A stretch of 35,994 bases of DNA from Candidatus Moraniibacteriota bacterium (lineage in GTDB: Bacteria > Patescibacteriota > Minisyncoccia > Moranbacterales > UBA11712), in contig JAQVJV010000009.1 of assembly GCA_028695025.1 (NCBI GenBank), positions 1 to 35,994 of the forward strand, read 5' to 3'. The notes below the pieces were generated by a model. It did no database searches and had not been told where the DNA came from. It worked only from the letters and a program-made list of their open reading frames with translations. Both the position numbers and the translations under genes were made by a program. This document shows positions 7,757-15,505 of this stretch, in pieces; positions within the stretch are counted from its first letter, which is position 1, and every line of letters begins with the position of its first letter.

Positions 7757-10639
7757 ATGAAAAAATATAATCCAAAATCTATCGAGGCGAAATGGCAGAA
7801 ATACTGGCGGAAAAAGAAATTGCATAACACTTCCGACAGCGTGCCCGGGAAGAAAAATTTCATACTGCTCACCGAATTTCCCTATCCGTCCGGGAATTTG
7901 CATATCGGCCATTGGTATGCGTTTGCTGTGCCGGACATCCTGGCGCGGTTTTTGCGTTTTCAGGGAAAAAATGTGATGTATCCGATGGGCTTTGACGCTT
8001 TCGGCCTCCCGGCGGAGAACGCGGCGATCAAGCGGAAATTGGATCCCAAAAAATGGACCGAGCAGAACATCAAATACATGGCCGACCAGTTCGAAACAAT
8101 GGGAGCGAGTTTTGATTGGTCGCGGAGCGTCTCGACGATTGATTCGGAATATTACAAATGGACGCAGTGGATATTTCTCGAAATGCTCAAAAACGGGCTT
8201 GCCAGGAAAGCCGAAACGACTGTCAATTGGTGCCCGGGATGCAAGACGGTGCTTGCGAACGAACAAGTGGTGAATGGCGCATGCGAGCGTTGCGACGCGG
8301 CGGTCGAGCAAAAAAAGATGGCTCAGTGGCTGTATCGGACCACGGCTTATGCCGACAAACTGACGGACGATCTTGAGAAACTCGATTGGCCGGAGTCGAC
8401 GAAACTGGCGCAGAAGAATTGGATTGGAAGAAGCGAGGGAACAACCATAAAGTTCAAAGTTAAAAGTGAAAAGTTAAAAATTAAGGAAGACATTCATTTT
8501 AAAGTCTTCACGACGCGCTTGGATACTATATATGGCTGCACTTATTGCGTGCTTGCTCCCGAGCATCCGCTCGTCGAAGAATTGAGAGACGGAATAAAAA
8601 ACTATAAAGATGTAGAAAAATATATTGCCAAAGCCAAGAAGAAAACCGAACTTGAGCGCACCGAACTTCAAAAGGAAAAAACCGGCGTTGAGCTCAAAGG
8701 CGTAAGCGCCATAAATCCATTTACAAATGAAGCCGTGCCGATATTCGTTGCCGATTATGTCCTGGGAAACTATGGGACCGGCGCGGTGATGGCGGTTCCC
8801 GCCCACGACGAACGGGACTGGGAATTTGCGAAAAAATACAAATTGCCTGTGAAGCAATCAATCGCTCCCCATAGCTTTGATGAAAAAAATCCTCCTCGAA
8901 AAGGAAAAAAGAATACGGTGAGAAAAGTGGTTCACGTTTTGCTCACAAGAAAAAACGGCGATGTCCTGACATTGAACCTGAAAGGCGATGAGTGGGGAAA
9001 AGAGAAGCCAAAGACATTTGTCATTGGCGGAATCGAAGATGGGGAAAGTCCTGAAAAAACGGCGCTTCGCGAAGTGCGGGAAGAAACCGGATATGCGGAC
9101 GTGGAAGTCGTGAAGGTGATGCCCATTGAATTCCATGCGGAATTTTTTGCGGCCCACAAGGATGTGAACCGGTACGTGAAAACGACCGGCGTGGTTTGCC
9201 GATTGAAATCGGAAAAGAGGCGGGAAGTGAGCGAGGAAGAAAAAAACCTCCACGAGCTTGTTTGGGTGAAGCGGGAAAAGCTCCCGACTTCCCTTACTAT
9301 TCCGGACGATATTTTTCTTTCTAAGGCCTATCTTGAAGCTGTTGATACTTATGCCGGACCGGGGGTTCTGATCGACTCCGGAAAATATTCCGGACTTGAT
9401 TCCGCAAAAGCCCGCGAGGAAATGGCGAAGTGGCTTGAGAAAAACAGGCTTGGAAAAAAAACGGTGAACTATCGCCTTCACGACTGGGTGATTTCGCGGC
9501 AGAGATATTGGGGAGCGCCGATCCCGGTCGTATACTGCGAAAAGTGCGGAATTGTTCCTGTTCCAGAAAAAGATCTTCCGGTGAAACTTCCTCCGCTCAA
9601 GGATTTTCTTCCGACCGGAGACGGAAAATCGCCGCTTGCGAAAGCCACGAAATGGGTGAATGTGAAATGTCCGAAATGCGGGAGCCGGGCCGAGCGCGAG
9701 ACGGACACGATGGACACGTTTGTCGATTCATCCTGGTATTTCTTGCGCTACGCCGACCCCAAGAACAAGAAAAAATTTGCCGAACGCGCCAAGATGAAAA
9801 AATGGCTTCCGGTTCCGCTATATATCGGCGGCGCGGAACACAATACGATGCATCTCCTCTACTCCCGCTTTTTCACGAAAGTTCTCAATGATCTTGGGCA
9901 TGTCGATTTCGACGAACCTTTTGTCGGGCGGCGCAATCATGGGACGATCCTCGGTCCGGACAACCAAAAAATGTCCAAATCACGCGGGAACGTCATTGAT
10001 CCGGATGAGCAGGTGAAGAAATGGGGCGCGGACAGCGTGCGGATGTATCTTGCTTTCATGGGTCCGTACGACCAAAACGCCAGCTGGCAAATGACCGGAA
10101 TTGTAGGCGTACGGCGGTTTTTGGAGAGAGTATGGAAATTGAAATCAAAGATCAGTGAACAAAGACCAGTGAACAATGAATTGGAAAGCTTGTTCAATAA
10201 AACCATCAAAAAAGTTACAGAAGATATTGAGAATCTGCATTTCAATACTGCTATAAGCTCATTGATGATACTTCTTAACGAATTGGAAAAACAAGAACAA
10301 ATATACATTATACATTATACATTATACATTATACTTTTAAGCCCTTTTGCTCCTCATGTCGCCGAAGAAATCTGGTCTGAACTCGGTCATGGGAAGTCTA
10401 TTTTTCTTGAAAAATGGCCGAAATATGATCCGAAACTTGTTCAGGAAACGGAAGCGACGCTTATCATCCAGGTGAACGGAAAAGTCCGCGATGAGATGAA
10501 AATTGCGATTGAGGCGGGCGAGCGAGAAGCCAAGGGCCTGGCTCTCCAGTCAGAAAAAATCCAAAAATATATTCCGGACGAAGCCGAAATCAGAAAAATA
10601 ATTTTTGTTCCCGGACGGCTCATCAATTTTGTGCTATAG
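7757..10639 (+). CDS. leuS: Leucyl-tRNA synthetase with a Nudix domain inserted in the CP1 editing region
   Basis: YPSGNLHIGHWYAFAVPDILAR; NQKMSKSRGNVIDPDE; editing-domain FTTRLDT and AVPAHDERDWEFA; Nudix box GGIEDGESPEKTALREVREETGY. Confidence 0.95.
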   Translation: MKKYNPKSIEAKWQKYWRKKKLHNTSDSVPGKKNFILLTEFPYPSGNLHIGHWYAFAVPDILARFLRFQGKNVMYPMGFDAFGLPAENAAIKRKLDPKKWTEQNIKYMADQFETMGASFDWSRSVSTIDSEYYKWTQWIFLEMLKNGLARKAETTVNWCPGCKTVLANEQVVNGACERCDAAVEQKKMAQWLYRTTAYADKLTDDLEKLDWPESTKLAQKNWIGRSEGTTIKFKVKSEKLKIKEDIHFKVFTTRLDTIYGCTYCVLAPEHPLVEELRDGIKNYKDVEKYIAKAKKKTELERTELQKEKTGVELKGVSAINPFTNEAVPIFVADYVLGNYGTGAVMAVPAHDERDWEFAKKYKLPVKQSIAPHSFDEKNPPRKGKKNTVRKVVHVLLTRKNGDVLTLNLKGDEWGKEKPKTFVIGGIEDGESPEKTALREVREETGYADVEVVKVMPIEFHAEFFAAHKDVNRYVKTTGVVCRLKSEKRREVSEEEKNLHELVWVKREKLPTSLTIPDDIFLSKAYLEAVDTYAGPGVLIDSGKYSGLDSAKAREEMAKWLEKNRLGKKTVNYRLHDWVISRQRYWGAPIPVVYCEKCGIVPVPEKDLPVKLPPLKDFLPTGDGKSPLAKATKWVNVKCPKCGSRAERETDTMDTFVDSSWYFLRYADPKNKKKFAERAKMKKWLPVPLYIGGAEHNTMHLLYSRFFTKVLNDLGHVDFDEPFVGRRNHGTILGPDNQKMSKSRGNVIDPDEQVKKWGADSVRMYLAFMGPYDQNASWQMTGIVGVRRFLERVWKLKSKISEQRPVNNELESLFNKTIKKVTEDIENLHFNTAISSLMILLNELEKQEQIYIIHYTLYIILLSPFAPHVAEEIWSELGHGKSIFLEKWPKYDPKLVQETEATLIIQVNGKVRDEMKIAIEAGEREAKGLALQSEKIQKYIPDEAEIRKIIFVPGRLINFVL
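8453..8475. repeat. Short AT-rich repeat in the leuS reading frame, near-identical to 23059..23081
   Basis: TTCAAAGTTAAAAGTGAAAAGTT vs TTCAAAGTTAAAAATGAAAAGTT (22/23). Confidence 0.7.
10304..10334. repeat. 7-bp tandem repeat (TACATTA, about 4.4 copies) inside leuS
   Basis: TACATTATACATTATACATTATACATTATAC, encoding YIIHYTLYII. Confidence 0.9.
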
Positions 10640-10669
10640 AGAATATTCCAGCGACATGGAATATAAAAA

Positions 10670-12109
10670 ATGAAAAAAAAGAAACACAAAAAAGAACATC
10701 TCCACACTCTTTCCGAATTTCGGCGCGAAGCCGGAATTCCGCTTGTGGTTGCCAAAAAAATGGTTCTCTGGGGCGAAGTAGGCGTGGTTCGAATGACGGA
10801 CGGGGCGCTTCGGATAACGGAGGCTGAAGTCCAAAGGATCAAAAAACTTCTTTCAAATCCGCGGCAAAAAATACGCTATTTCCTCCGTGTCATCGGTCCC
10901 GGAGTCATCACCGGCGCTTCAGATGACGATCCGGGCGGCATCGGGACCTATTCTTCGGCCGGGGCGATGTTTGGGTACGCGATTTTATGGACGGCAGTTT
11001 GGTTGCTACCGATCATGTTTGCCATCCAGGAAGTTTCGGCCCGCATCGGGATCGTCACCAATCACGGCCTCACCCATGTCCTCCAAAAACATTACTCGAA
11101 AAAAATTATCATTGGGATTGTGACGCTCCTTATTATCGCCAATGTGGTGAATATCGGCGCCGATCTTGGAGCGATGTCGGCCTCTCTCCGTTTGATTGCC
11201 GGGACGGATTTCTATTTTGGGGCGATTCTCTTTGCTTTTCTCATCATTCTTGCTGAAATATTTTTTCGCTATCATGTCTATGTGCGCGTTCTCAAATGGC
11301 TCACCTTTTCCGTTTTTGCTTATATCATCGCCGGATTCATGGCGCATCCAAATTGGATCGAGGTGGCGAAAAACGCTTTTGTGCCAAGACTCTATTTCAA
11401 TGAAAGCTATATTTTTGCCCTCATCGCTGTTTTTGGAACAACTATCACACCCTATATGTTTTTTTGGCAAACTTCGGAAGAGGTGGAAGAAAACAAACTG
11501 ATAAAACTCAAGTCAACGAAATCAGTCATTCATACCCGAGTCCAGGAAATGCGGACGGATGTCGGCGCGGGAATGCTTCTCGCCAATGTCGTTTTTTTCT
11601 TCATCGTGCTCACTGCCACCCAGGTTCTTTTCAGGAACGGGGTAACAAACATCGGATCAGCCCAAGAAGCGGCACTTGCCCTCAAGCCCTTCGCGGGAAA
11701 CGCGGCCTATATTCTATTTGCGCTTGGCATCATTGGAACGGGAATATTGGCGGTTCCGATCCTGGCCGGTTCGGGAGCTTATGCCCTTTGCGAAGTTCTC
11801 AAATGGCGCGAGGGGCTTGAGCAAAAATTTTCGCGGGCGAAAGGATTCTATCTCATCATCGCTTTTTCCATCTTCGTCGGGCTTCTTATGAACTTCATCG
11901 GAATTGAGCCGATTACGGCATTATACTACTCCGCCTATTTGAACGGCATTATTGCGCTTCCGCTTCTGGTTGCTATAATGATTGTCGGAAACGATAAGCG
12001 GATCATGGGCAAAGAAACGCACCCGACTTGGGTCAAGTTCTTCGGCTGGCTCGCGGTGGCGTTCATGGCGGCGGCGATTGTTGCGACCATCATATTATTT
12101 TTCAACTAA
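10670..12109 (+). CDS. NRAMP-like divalent metal transporter with N-terminal HTH-like extension
   Basis: VIGPGVITGASDDDPGGIGTYSSAGAMFGYAILWTAVWLLPIMFAIQEVSARIG; multiple TM segments; N-terminal LSEFRREAGIPLVVAKKMVLWGEVGVVR...ITEAEVQRIKKL. Confidence 0.85.
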   Translation: MKKKKHKKEHLHTLSEFRREAGIPLVVAKKMVLWGEVGVVRMTDGALRITEAEVQRIKKLLSNPRQKIRYFLRVIGPGVITGASDDDPGGIGTYSSAGAMFGYAILWTAVWLLPIMFAIQEVSARIGIVTNHGLTHVLQKHYSKKIIIGIVTLLIIANVVNIGADLGAMSASLRLIAGTDFYFGAILFAFLIILAEIFFRYHVYVRVLKWLTFSVFAYIIAGFMAHPNWIEVAKNAFVPRLYFNESYIFALIAVFGTTITPYMFFWQTSEEVEENKLIKLKSTKSVIHTRVQEMRTDVGAGMLLANVVFFFIVLTATQVLFRNGVTNIGSAQEAALALKPFAGNAAYILFALGIIGTGILAVPILAGSGAYALCEVLKWREGLEQKFSRAKGFYLIIAFSIFVGLLMNFIGIEPITALYYSAYLNGIIALPLLVAIMIVGNDKRIMGKETHPTWVKFFGWLAVAFMAAAIVATIILFFN

Positions 12110-12111
12110 AA

Positions 12112-12930
12112 ATGGCTATTTTTCACGCAATTCTTTTGGGGCTGGTCCAGGGGGCGGGGGAATTTCTTCCTATATCCAGCTCGGCGCATTTGGTTCTCAT
12201 GCCGTGGTTTTTTCATTTTCCGGATCCGGGACTTTCTTTTGATGTTGCTTTGCATCTTGGGACATTGGTTGCAGTAATATTATACTTCTGGCGAGATTGG
12301 CTTGAGATTTTGAGGCTTGCCTTTCTTCCGAAGGTTCAATCTTCGGAGCTTCTAAGGTTGAACCTTCAAGGGCAATACAATAAAAAAATACTATATTTCC
12401 TGATCATTGCGACTATTCCCGGTGCGGTCTTTGGCTATTTCCTCGAATCCTATGCCGAAACCGTTTTTCGTTCCCCGCTTCTCATTGCATTCACCCTCAC
12501 CGCGCTCGGCCTGATCTTGTATCTTGTTGACCGCTATCACGTCCATCGGAAAACTATCGAAAATATGACCTGGCGTGACAGCTTGTGGATTGGGCTCTCA
12601 CAGGCGGGCGCAATCATTCCCGGGGTATCCCGTTCCGGAGCGACAATTACTGCCGGATTGTTTCTGGGCCTCAATCGTGAATCGGCGGCCCGGTTTTCGT
12701 TCCTTCTTTCCACGCCGATCATCTTGGGAGCGGCCTTGGTGAAACTGCCGCATTTGTTCGCCGCGGGATTTGACGCCCCGCTCATTGTCGGGATGATCAC
12801 GGCGGCGGCGAGCGGATATATTTCCATTAAATATCTCCTTTGTTGGATCCAAAGGGCGAGCTATGCTGTGTTTTTCTGGTATCGGATCGCATTGGCGGCG
12901 GTGATAATTGCTGTATATTTTGCAAGATAA
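12112..12930 (+). CDS. uppP: Undecaprenyl-diphosphatase (UppP/BacA)
   Basis: MAIFHAILLGLVQGAGEFLPISSSAHLVLMPWFF; QAGAIIPGVSRSGATITAGLFLGLNRESAARFSFLLSTPIILGA. Confidence 0.95.
   Translation: MAIFHAILLGLVQGAGEFLPISSSAHLVLMPWFFHFPDPGLSFDVALHLGTLVAVILYFWRDWLEILRLAFLPKVQSSELLRLNLQGQYNKKILYFLIIATIPGAVFGYFLESYAETVFRSPLLIAFTLTALGLILYLVDRYHVHRKTIENMTWRDSLWIGLSQAGAIIPGVSRSGATITAGLFLGLNRESAARFSFLLSTPIILGAALVKLPHLFAAGFDAPLIVGMITAAASGYISIKYLLCWIQRASYAVFFWYRIALAAVIIAVYFAR
12330..12367. repeat. Palindromic element in frame inside uppP, same family as 1785..1821
   Basis: GAAGGTTCAATCTTCGGAGCTTCTAAGGTTGAACCTTC, translated as KVQSSELLRLNLQ. Confidence 0.85.
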
Positions 12931-12932
12931 TA

Positions 12933-13865
12933 GTGAAAAAAATCAAGAAACCAAAAGCACTTCTTCTTTTTTCCGGAGGGTTGGATTCGATTTTGGCGGC
13001 AAAAATTCTGGAAAAACAGGGGATCCGGGTCACGGCTCTTGCCCTCGAGAGCTATTTTTTCAACGTGGCTGAAGCCAAAAAATCAGCGAAGAAAAATGGC
13101 TTGAAAATCGTCACTAAAAATATTTCCGGGACGCATTTCGGAATTGTGAAGAATCCGCGCTTCGGATGCGGCGCGGGATTGAATCCTTGCATCGATTGTC
13201 ATTTGCTGATGGTGAAAACAGCGAAAAAATTTTTGAAAGAGAAAGGATTTGATTTTCTCGCGACGGGGGAGGTGCTCGGACAGCGTCCCCTCTCCCAAAA
13301 CAAAAGCGCGCTTGCGCTCATCGAAAAAGAGGCGGGGATGGTTGGGAAAATTCTTCGTCCCCTTTCGGCAAGAATCCTCCCGGAAACAGAAATGGAAAAA
13401 TCAGGATTGGCCGACCGGGAAAAACTTTTGGGAATTTCCGGACGCTCGCGAAAAGAGCAGTTGAAACTGGCCAAGAAATTAAAAATAAAATATTTCCCTG
13501 CGCCGGCCGGAGGCTGTATTCTCACCGACAAAGAATATTCAAAAAAACTGGAAGACTTAATGAATAAGGCAAAAAAAATCGGCGAAACCGATCTCGCTCT
13601 TCTTCGCCTTGGGCGTCATTTCTGGTTGGATGGCATAAAAATTATCCTGGGTCGAAACCACGGAGAGAATCTCGCGCTCAAGAAAATGGCGGAAAGCGGG
13701 GACATGATAATTGATCCAAAAACCGTTCCTGGCCCCACTGCGCTTGTTAGGGGAAAAGTTAACAAGAAGAATAATGATTACGTAATTGGTTATGTAATTC
13801 AGCTTCTTCAAAAATACTCCAAAAAATCGGATGGGGATTTCGAAATTATAACCAACCAAAAATAA
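12933..13865 (+). CDS. PP-loop ATPase, tRNA thiouridylase (MnmA/ThiI)-like
   Basis: LLLFSGGLDSILAAKILEKQGI PP-loop, CIDCH, FLATGEVLGQRPLSQN; GTG start at 12933. Confidence 0.75.
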   Translation: MKKIKKPKALLLFSGGLDSILAAKILEKQGIRVTALALESYFFNVAEAKKSAKKNGLKIVTKNISGTHFGIVKNPRFGCGAGLNPCIDCHLLMVKTAKKFLKEKGFDFLATGEVLGQRPLSQNKSALALIEKEAGMVGKILRPLSARILPETEMEKSGLADREKLLGISGRSRKEQLKLAKKLKIKYFPAPAGGCILTDKEYSKKLEDLMNKAKKIGETDLALLRLGRHFWLDGIKIILGRNHGENLALKKMAESGDMIIDPKTVPGPTALVRGKVNKKNNDYVIGYVIQLLQKYSKKSDGDFEIITNQK

Positions 13866-13866
13866 A

Positions 13867-13891
13867 AAGCCGATCAAATCGGCTTTTTTGT
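13867..13891 (+). terminator. Rho-independent terminator
   Basis: AAAAGCCGATCAAATCGGCTTTTTTG. Confidence 0.8.
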
Positions 13892-13932
13892 GCCTCGGGC
13901 GAGAGTCGCCCCTCCTCTTGCAAGAGGAGGGA
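13891..13932. repeat. GC-rich palindromic repeat, left arm bracketing tRNA-Leu
   Basis: TGCCTCGGgcgagagtCGCCCCTCctcttgcaagaggaggg. Confidence 0.75.
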
Positions 13933-13953
13933 TAAAAACTCGCACTTCGGTTT

Positions 13954-14040
13954 TGGTGGGCGAGGAGGGAGTTGAACCCTCACGATATTGCTATCACAGG
14001 ATTTTGAGTCCTGCGTGTCTGCCAATTCCACCACTCGCCC
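13954..14040 (-). tRNA. tRNA-Leu (anticodon CAA), CCA encoded
   Basis: Reverse complement GGGCGAGTGGTGGAATTGGCAGACACGCAGGACTCAAAATCCTGTG...GAGGGTTCAACTCCCTCCTCGCCCACCA; acceptor GGGCGAG/CTCGCCC; anticodon loop CTCAAAA; long variable arm. Confidence 0.95.
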
Positions 14041-14059
14041 GATATTTTCCGCCAGTCAG

Positions 14060-14099
14060 CCTCGCCTCTTACGAGGGGCGGGGTTCCGCCACCGAGGCA
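14060..14099. repeat. GC-rich palindromic repeat, right arm bracketing tRNA-Leu
   Basis: cctcgcctcttacGAGGGGCGgggttccgccaCCGAGGCA. Confidence 0.75.
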
Positions 14100-14153
14100 T
14101 TGTTTTCTTGATTTATTCACTATAAAAAATATATATACTTGTGTCAATGATTA

Positions 14154-14162
14154 TGTTATAAT
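14154..14162 (+). promoter_or_regulatory. Extended -10 promoter element upstream of parA
   Basis: TGTTATAAT (TGnTATAAT). Confidence 0.6.
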
Positions 14163-14171
14163 ACCTCCGTA

Positions 14172-14960
14172 ATGGCCAAAATTATATCCCTCGTCAACCA
14201 AAAAGGCGGAGTGGGGAAAACCACGACCGCCGTCAATTTGTCTACGTCGCTTGCGCAAGCGGGAAAGTTTGTGTTGCTTGTCGATCTTGATCCGCAGGCA
14301 AACGCGACAAGCGGCCTGGGGGTGGATCCGCGGAGCATCGAAAAAAGCTTATACCACAGCATGGTTTTGGGGGAGCACCCGGGCGAACATATCATCAAGC
14401 TTCAAACCATGGGCCACAATCTTCTTCCTTCAAATCGGGATCTTGCCGGGGCGACGGTGGAACTTGTGAATCTCGACAACCGGGAATATCGGCTCTATAA
14501 CGCCCTTCGCCATGTCCGGACGGAATATGACTACATAATCATCGACAGCCCGCCGAGCCTCGGGCCGCTCACGATCAACGGGCTGGTGGCGTCGGATGAA
14601 GTGGTGATTCCCGTCCAGTGCGAATATTATGCCCTTGAAGGCTTGAGCCAGCTTCTGGAGACGATTAATTTGGTGCGTGACAATCTTCAGCCAGACCTCA
14701 AAATCATGGGGGCGGTGCTCACCATGTTCGACCGGCGCAACCGGTTGAGCTATCAAGTTGTCCGCGAAGTGAAAGACCATTTCCCGGGGCGGGTTTTTGA
14801 ATCAGTCATTCCCCGCAGTGTCCGTCTCGCTGAAGCGCCAAGTTTCGGGAAATCGATTTTTGATTTCGACCTTTTTTCGCGGGGGGCAAAATCCTATAAA
14901 AATTTGGCCAATGAGATTTTACGGACGGAATCGGAAGGCGAAAGCGGTTTTCATTTGTGA
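14172..14960 (+). CDS. parA: ParA/Soj chromosome partitioning ATPase
   Basis: MAKIISLVNQKGGVGKTTTAVNLSTSLAQAGKFVLLVDLDPQANATSGLG. Confidence 0.95.
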   Translation: MAKIISLVNQKGGVGKTTTAVNLSTSLAQAGKFVLLVDLDPQANATSGLGVDPRSIEKSLYHSMVLGEHPGEHIIKLQTMGHNLLPSNRDLAGATVELVNLDNREYRLYNALRHVRTEYDYIIIDSPPSLGPLTINGLVASDEVVIPVQCEYYALEGLSQLLETINLVRDNLQPDLKIMGAVLTMFDRRNRLSYQVVREVKDHFPGRVFESVIPRSVRLAEAPSFGKSIFDFDLFSRGAKSYKNLANEILRTESEGESGFHL

Positions 14961-15015
14961 AAATATTTTGTATAATGCCTGATAGCGCTAGGGGCGTTTT
15001 TTATTTTTGAAAATT

Positions 15016-15429
15016 ATGAAAGAAGATAAAGAAAAATACATCTTGAAACGCGGTCTTAGCGGCCTCGGCCTTTTTGCGGCGCGCAGGATCAAAAAAGGTG
15101 AATTCGTGATCGAATATATCGGAAAAAAGCTCACTCCCGAAGAGTTCGACAAAAGTCCCGACAAAAAATATTTTTTCGAAATTGACGATTATTGGACGGT
15201 GGATGGGTCGGGTCGGGACAATACGGCGCGCTATATCAACCACGCCTGCCGTCCGAACTGCGAAGTGCGGATCTATGCCAAGCGCATCCGCATCTGGGCG
15301 ATCAAAAATATCAAAGAAGGAGAAGAATTCACGTACGACTACGGAAAGGAATATTTCAACGAATACATCAAGCCGAAAGGTTGCCGGTGCAAATCGTGCA
15401 TGAAAAAAAAGGCCAAAGCCTCTCCATGA
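15016..15429 (+). CDS. SET-domain protein (putative protein lysine methyltransferase) with post-SET cysteines
   Basis: GLSGLGLFAARRIKKGEFVIEYIG; ARYINHACRPNCEVR; IKEGEEFTYDYG; post-SET KGCRCKSCMKK. Confidence 0.9.
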   Translation: MKEDKEKYILKRGLSGLGLFAARRIKKGEFVIEYIGKKLTPEEFDKSPDKKYFFEIDDYWTVDGSGRDNTARYINHACRPNCEVRIYAKRIRIWAIKNIKEGEEFTYDYGKEYFNEYIKPKGCRCKSCMKKKAKASP

Positions 15430-15443
15430 AAGAGGCTTTTTTG
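15415..15443 (+). terminator. Terminator-like hairpin overlapping the SET gene 3' end
   Basis: AAAGCCTCTCCATGAAAGAGGCTTTTTTG. Confidence 0.7.
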
Positions 15444-15459
15444 TATATTTTTCTTTATT

Positions 15460-15468
15460 TGCTATAAT
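15460..15468 (+). promoter_or_regulatory. Extended -10 promoter element upstream of parB
   Basis: TGCTATAAT; TTGTAT-like -35 about 16 bp upstream. Confidence 0.55.
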
Positions 15469-15505
15469 AACATCAAACAAATAACCCTCTTTAAATAAAA
15501 ACAAA

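Noticed and set aside
10304-10334. CRISPR-like repeat
   Set aside because: 7-bp tandem units without spacers, inside leuS; no cas genes in the window.
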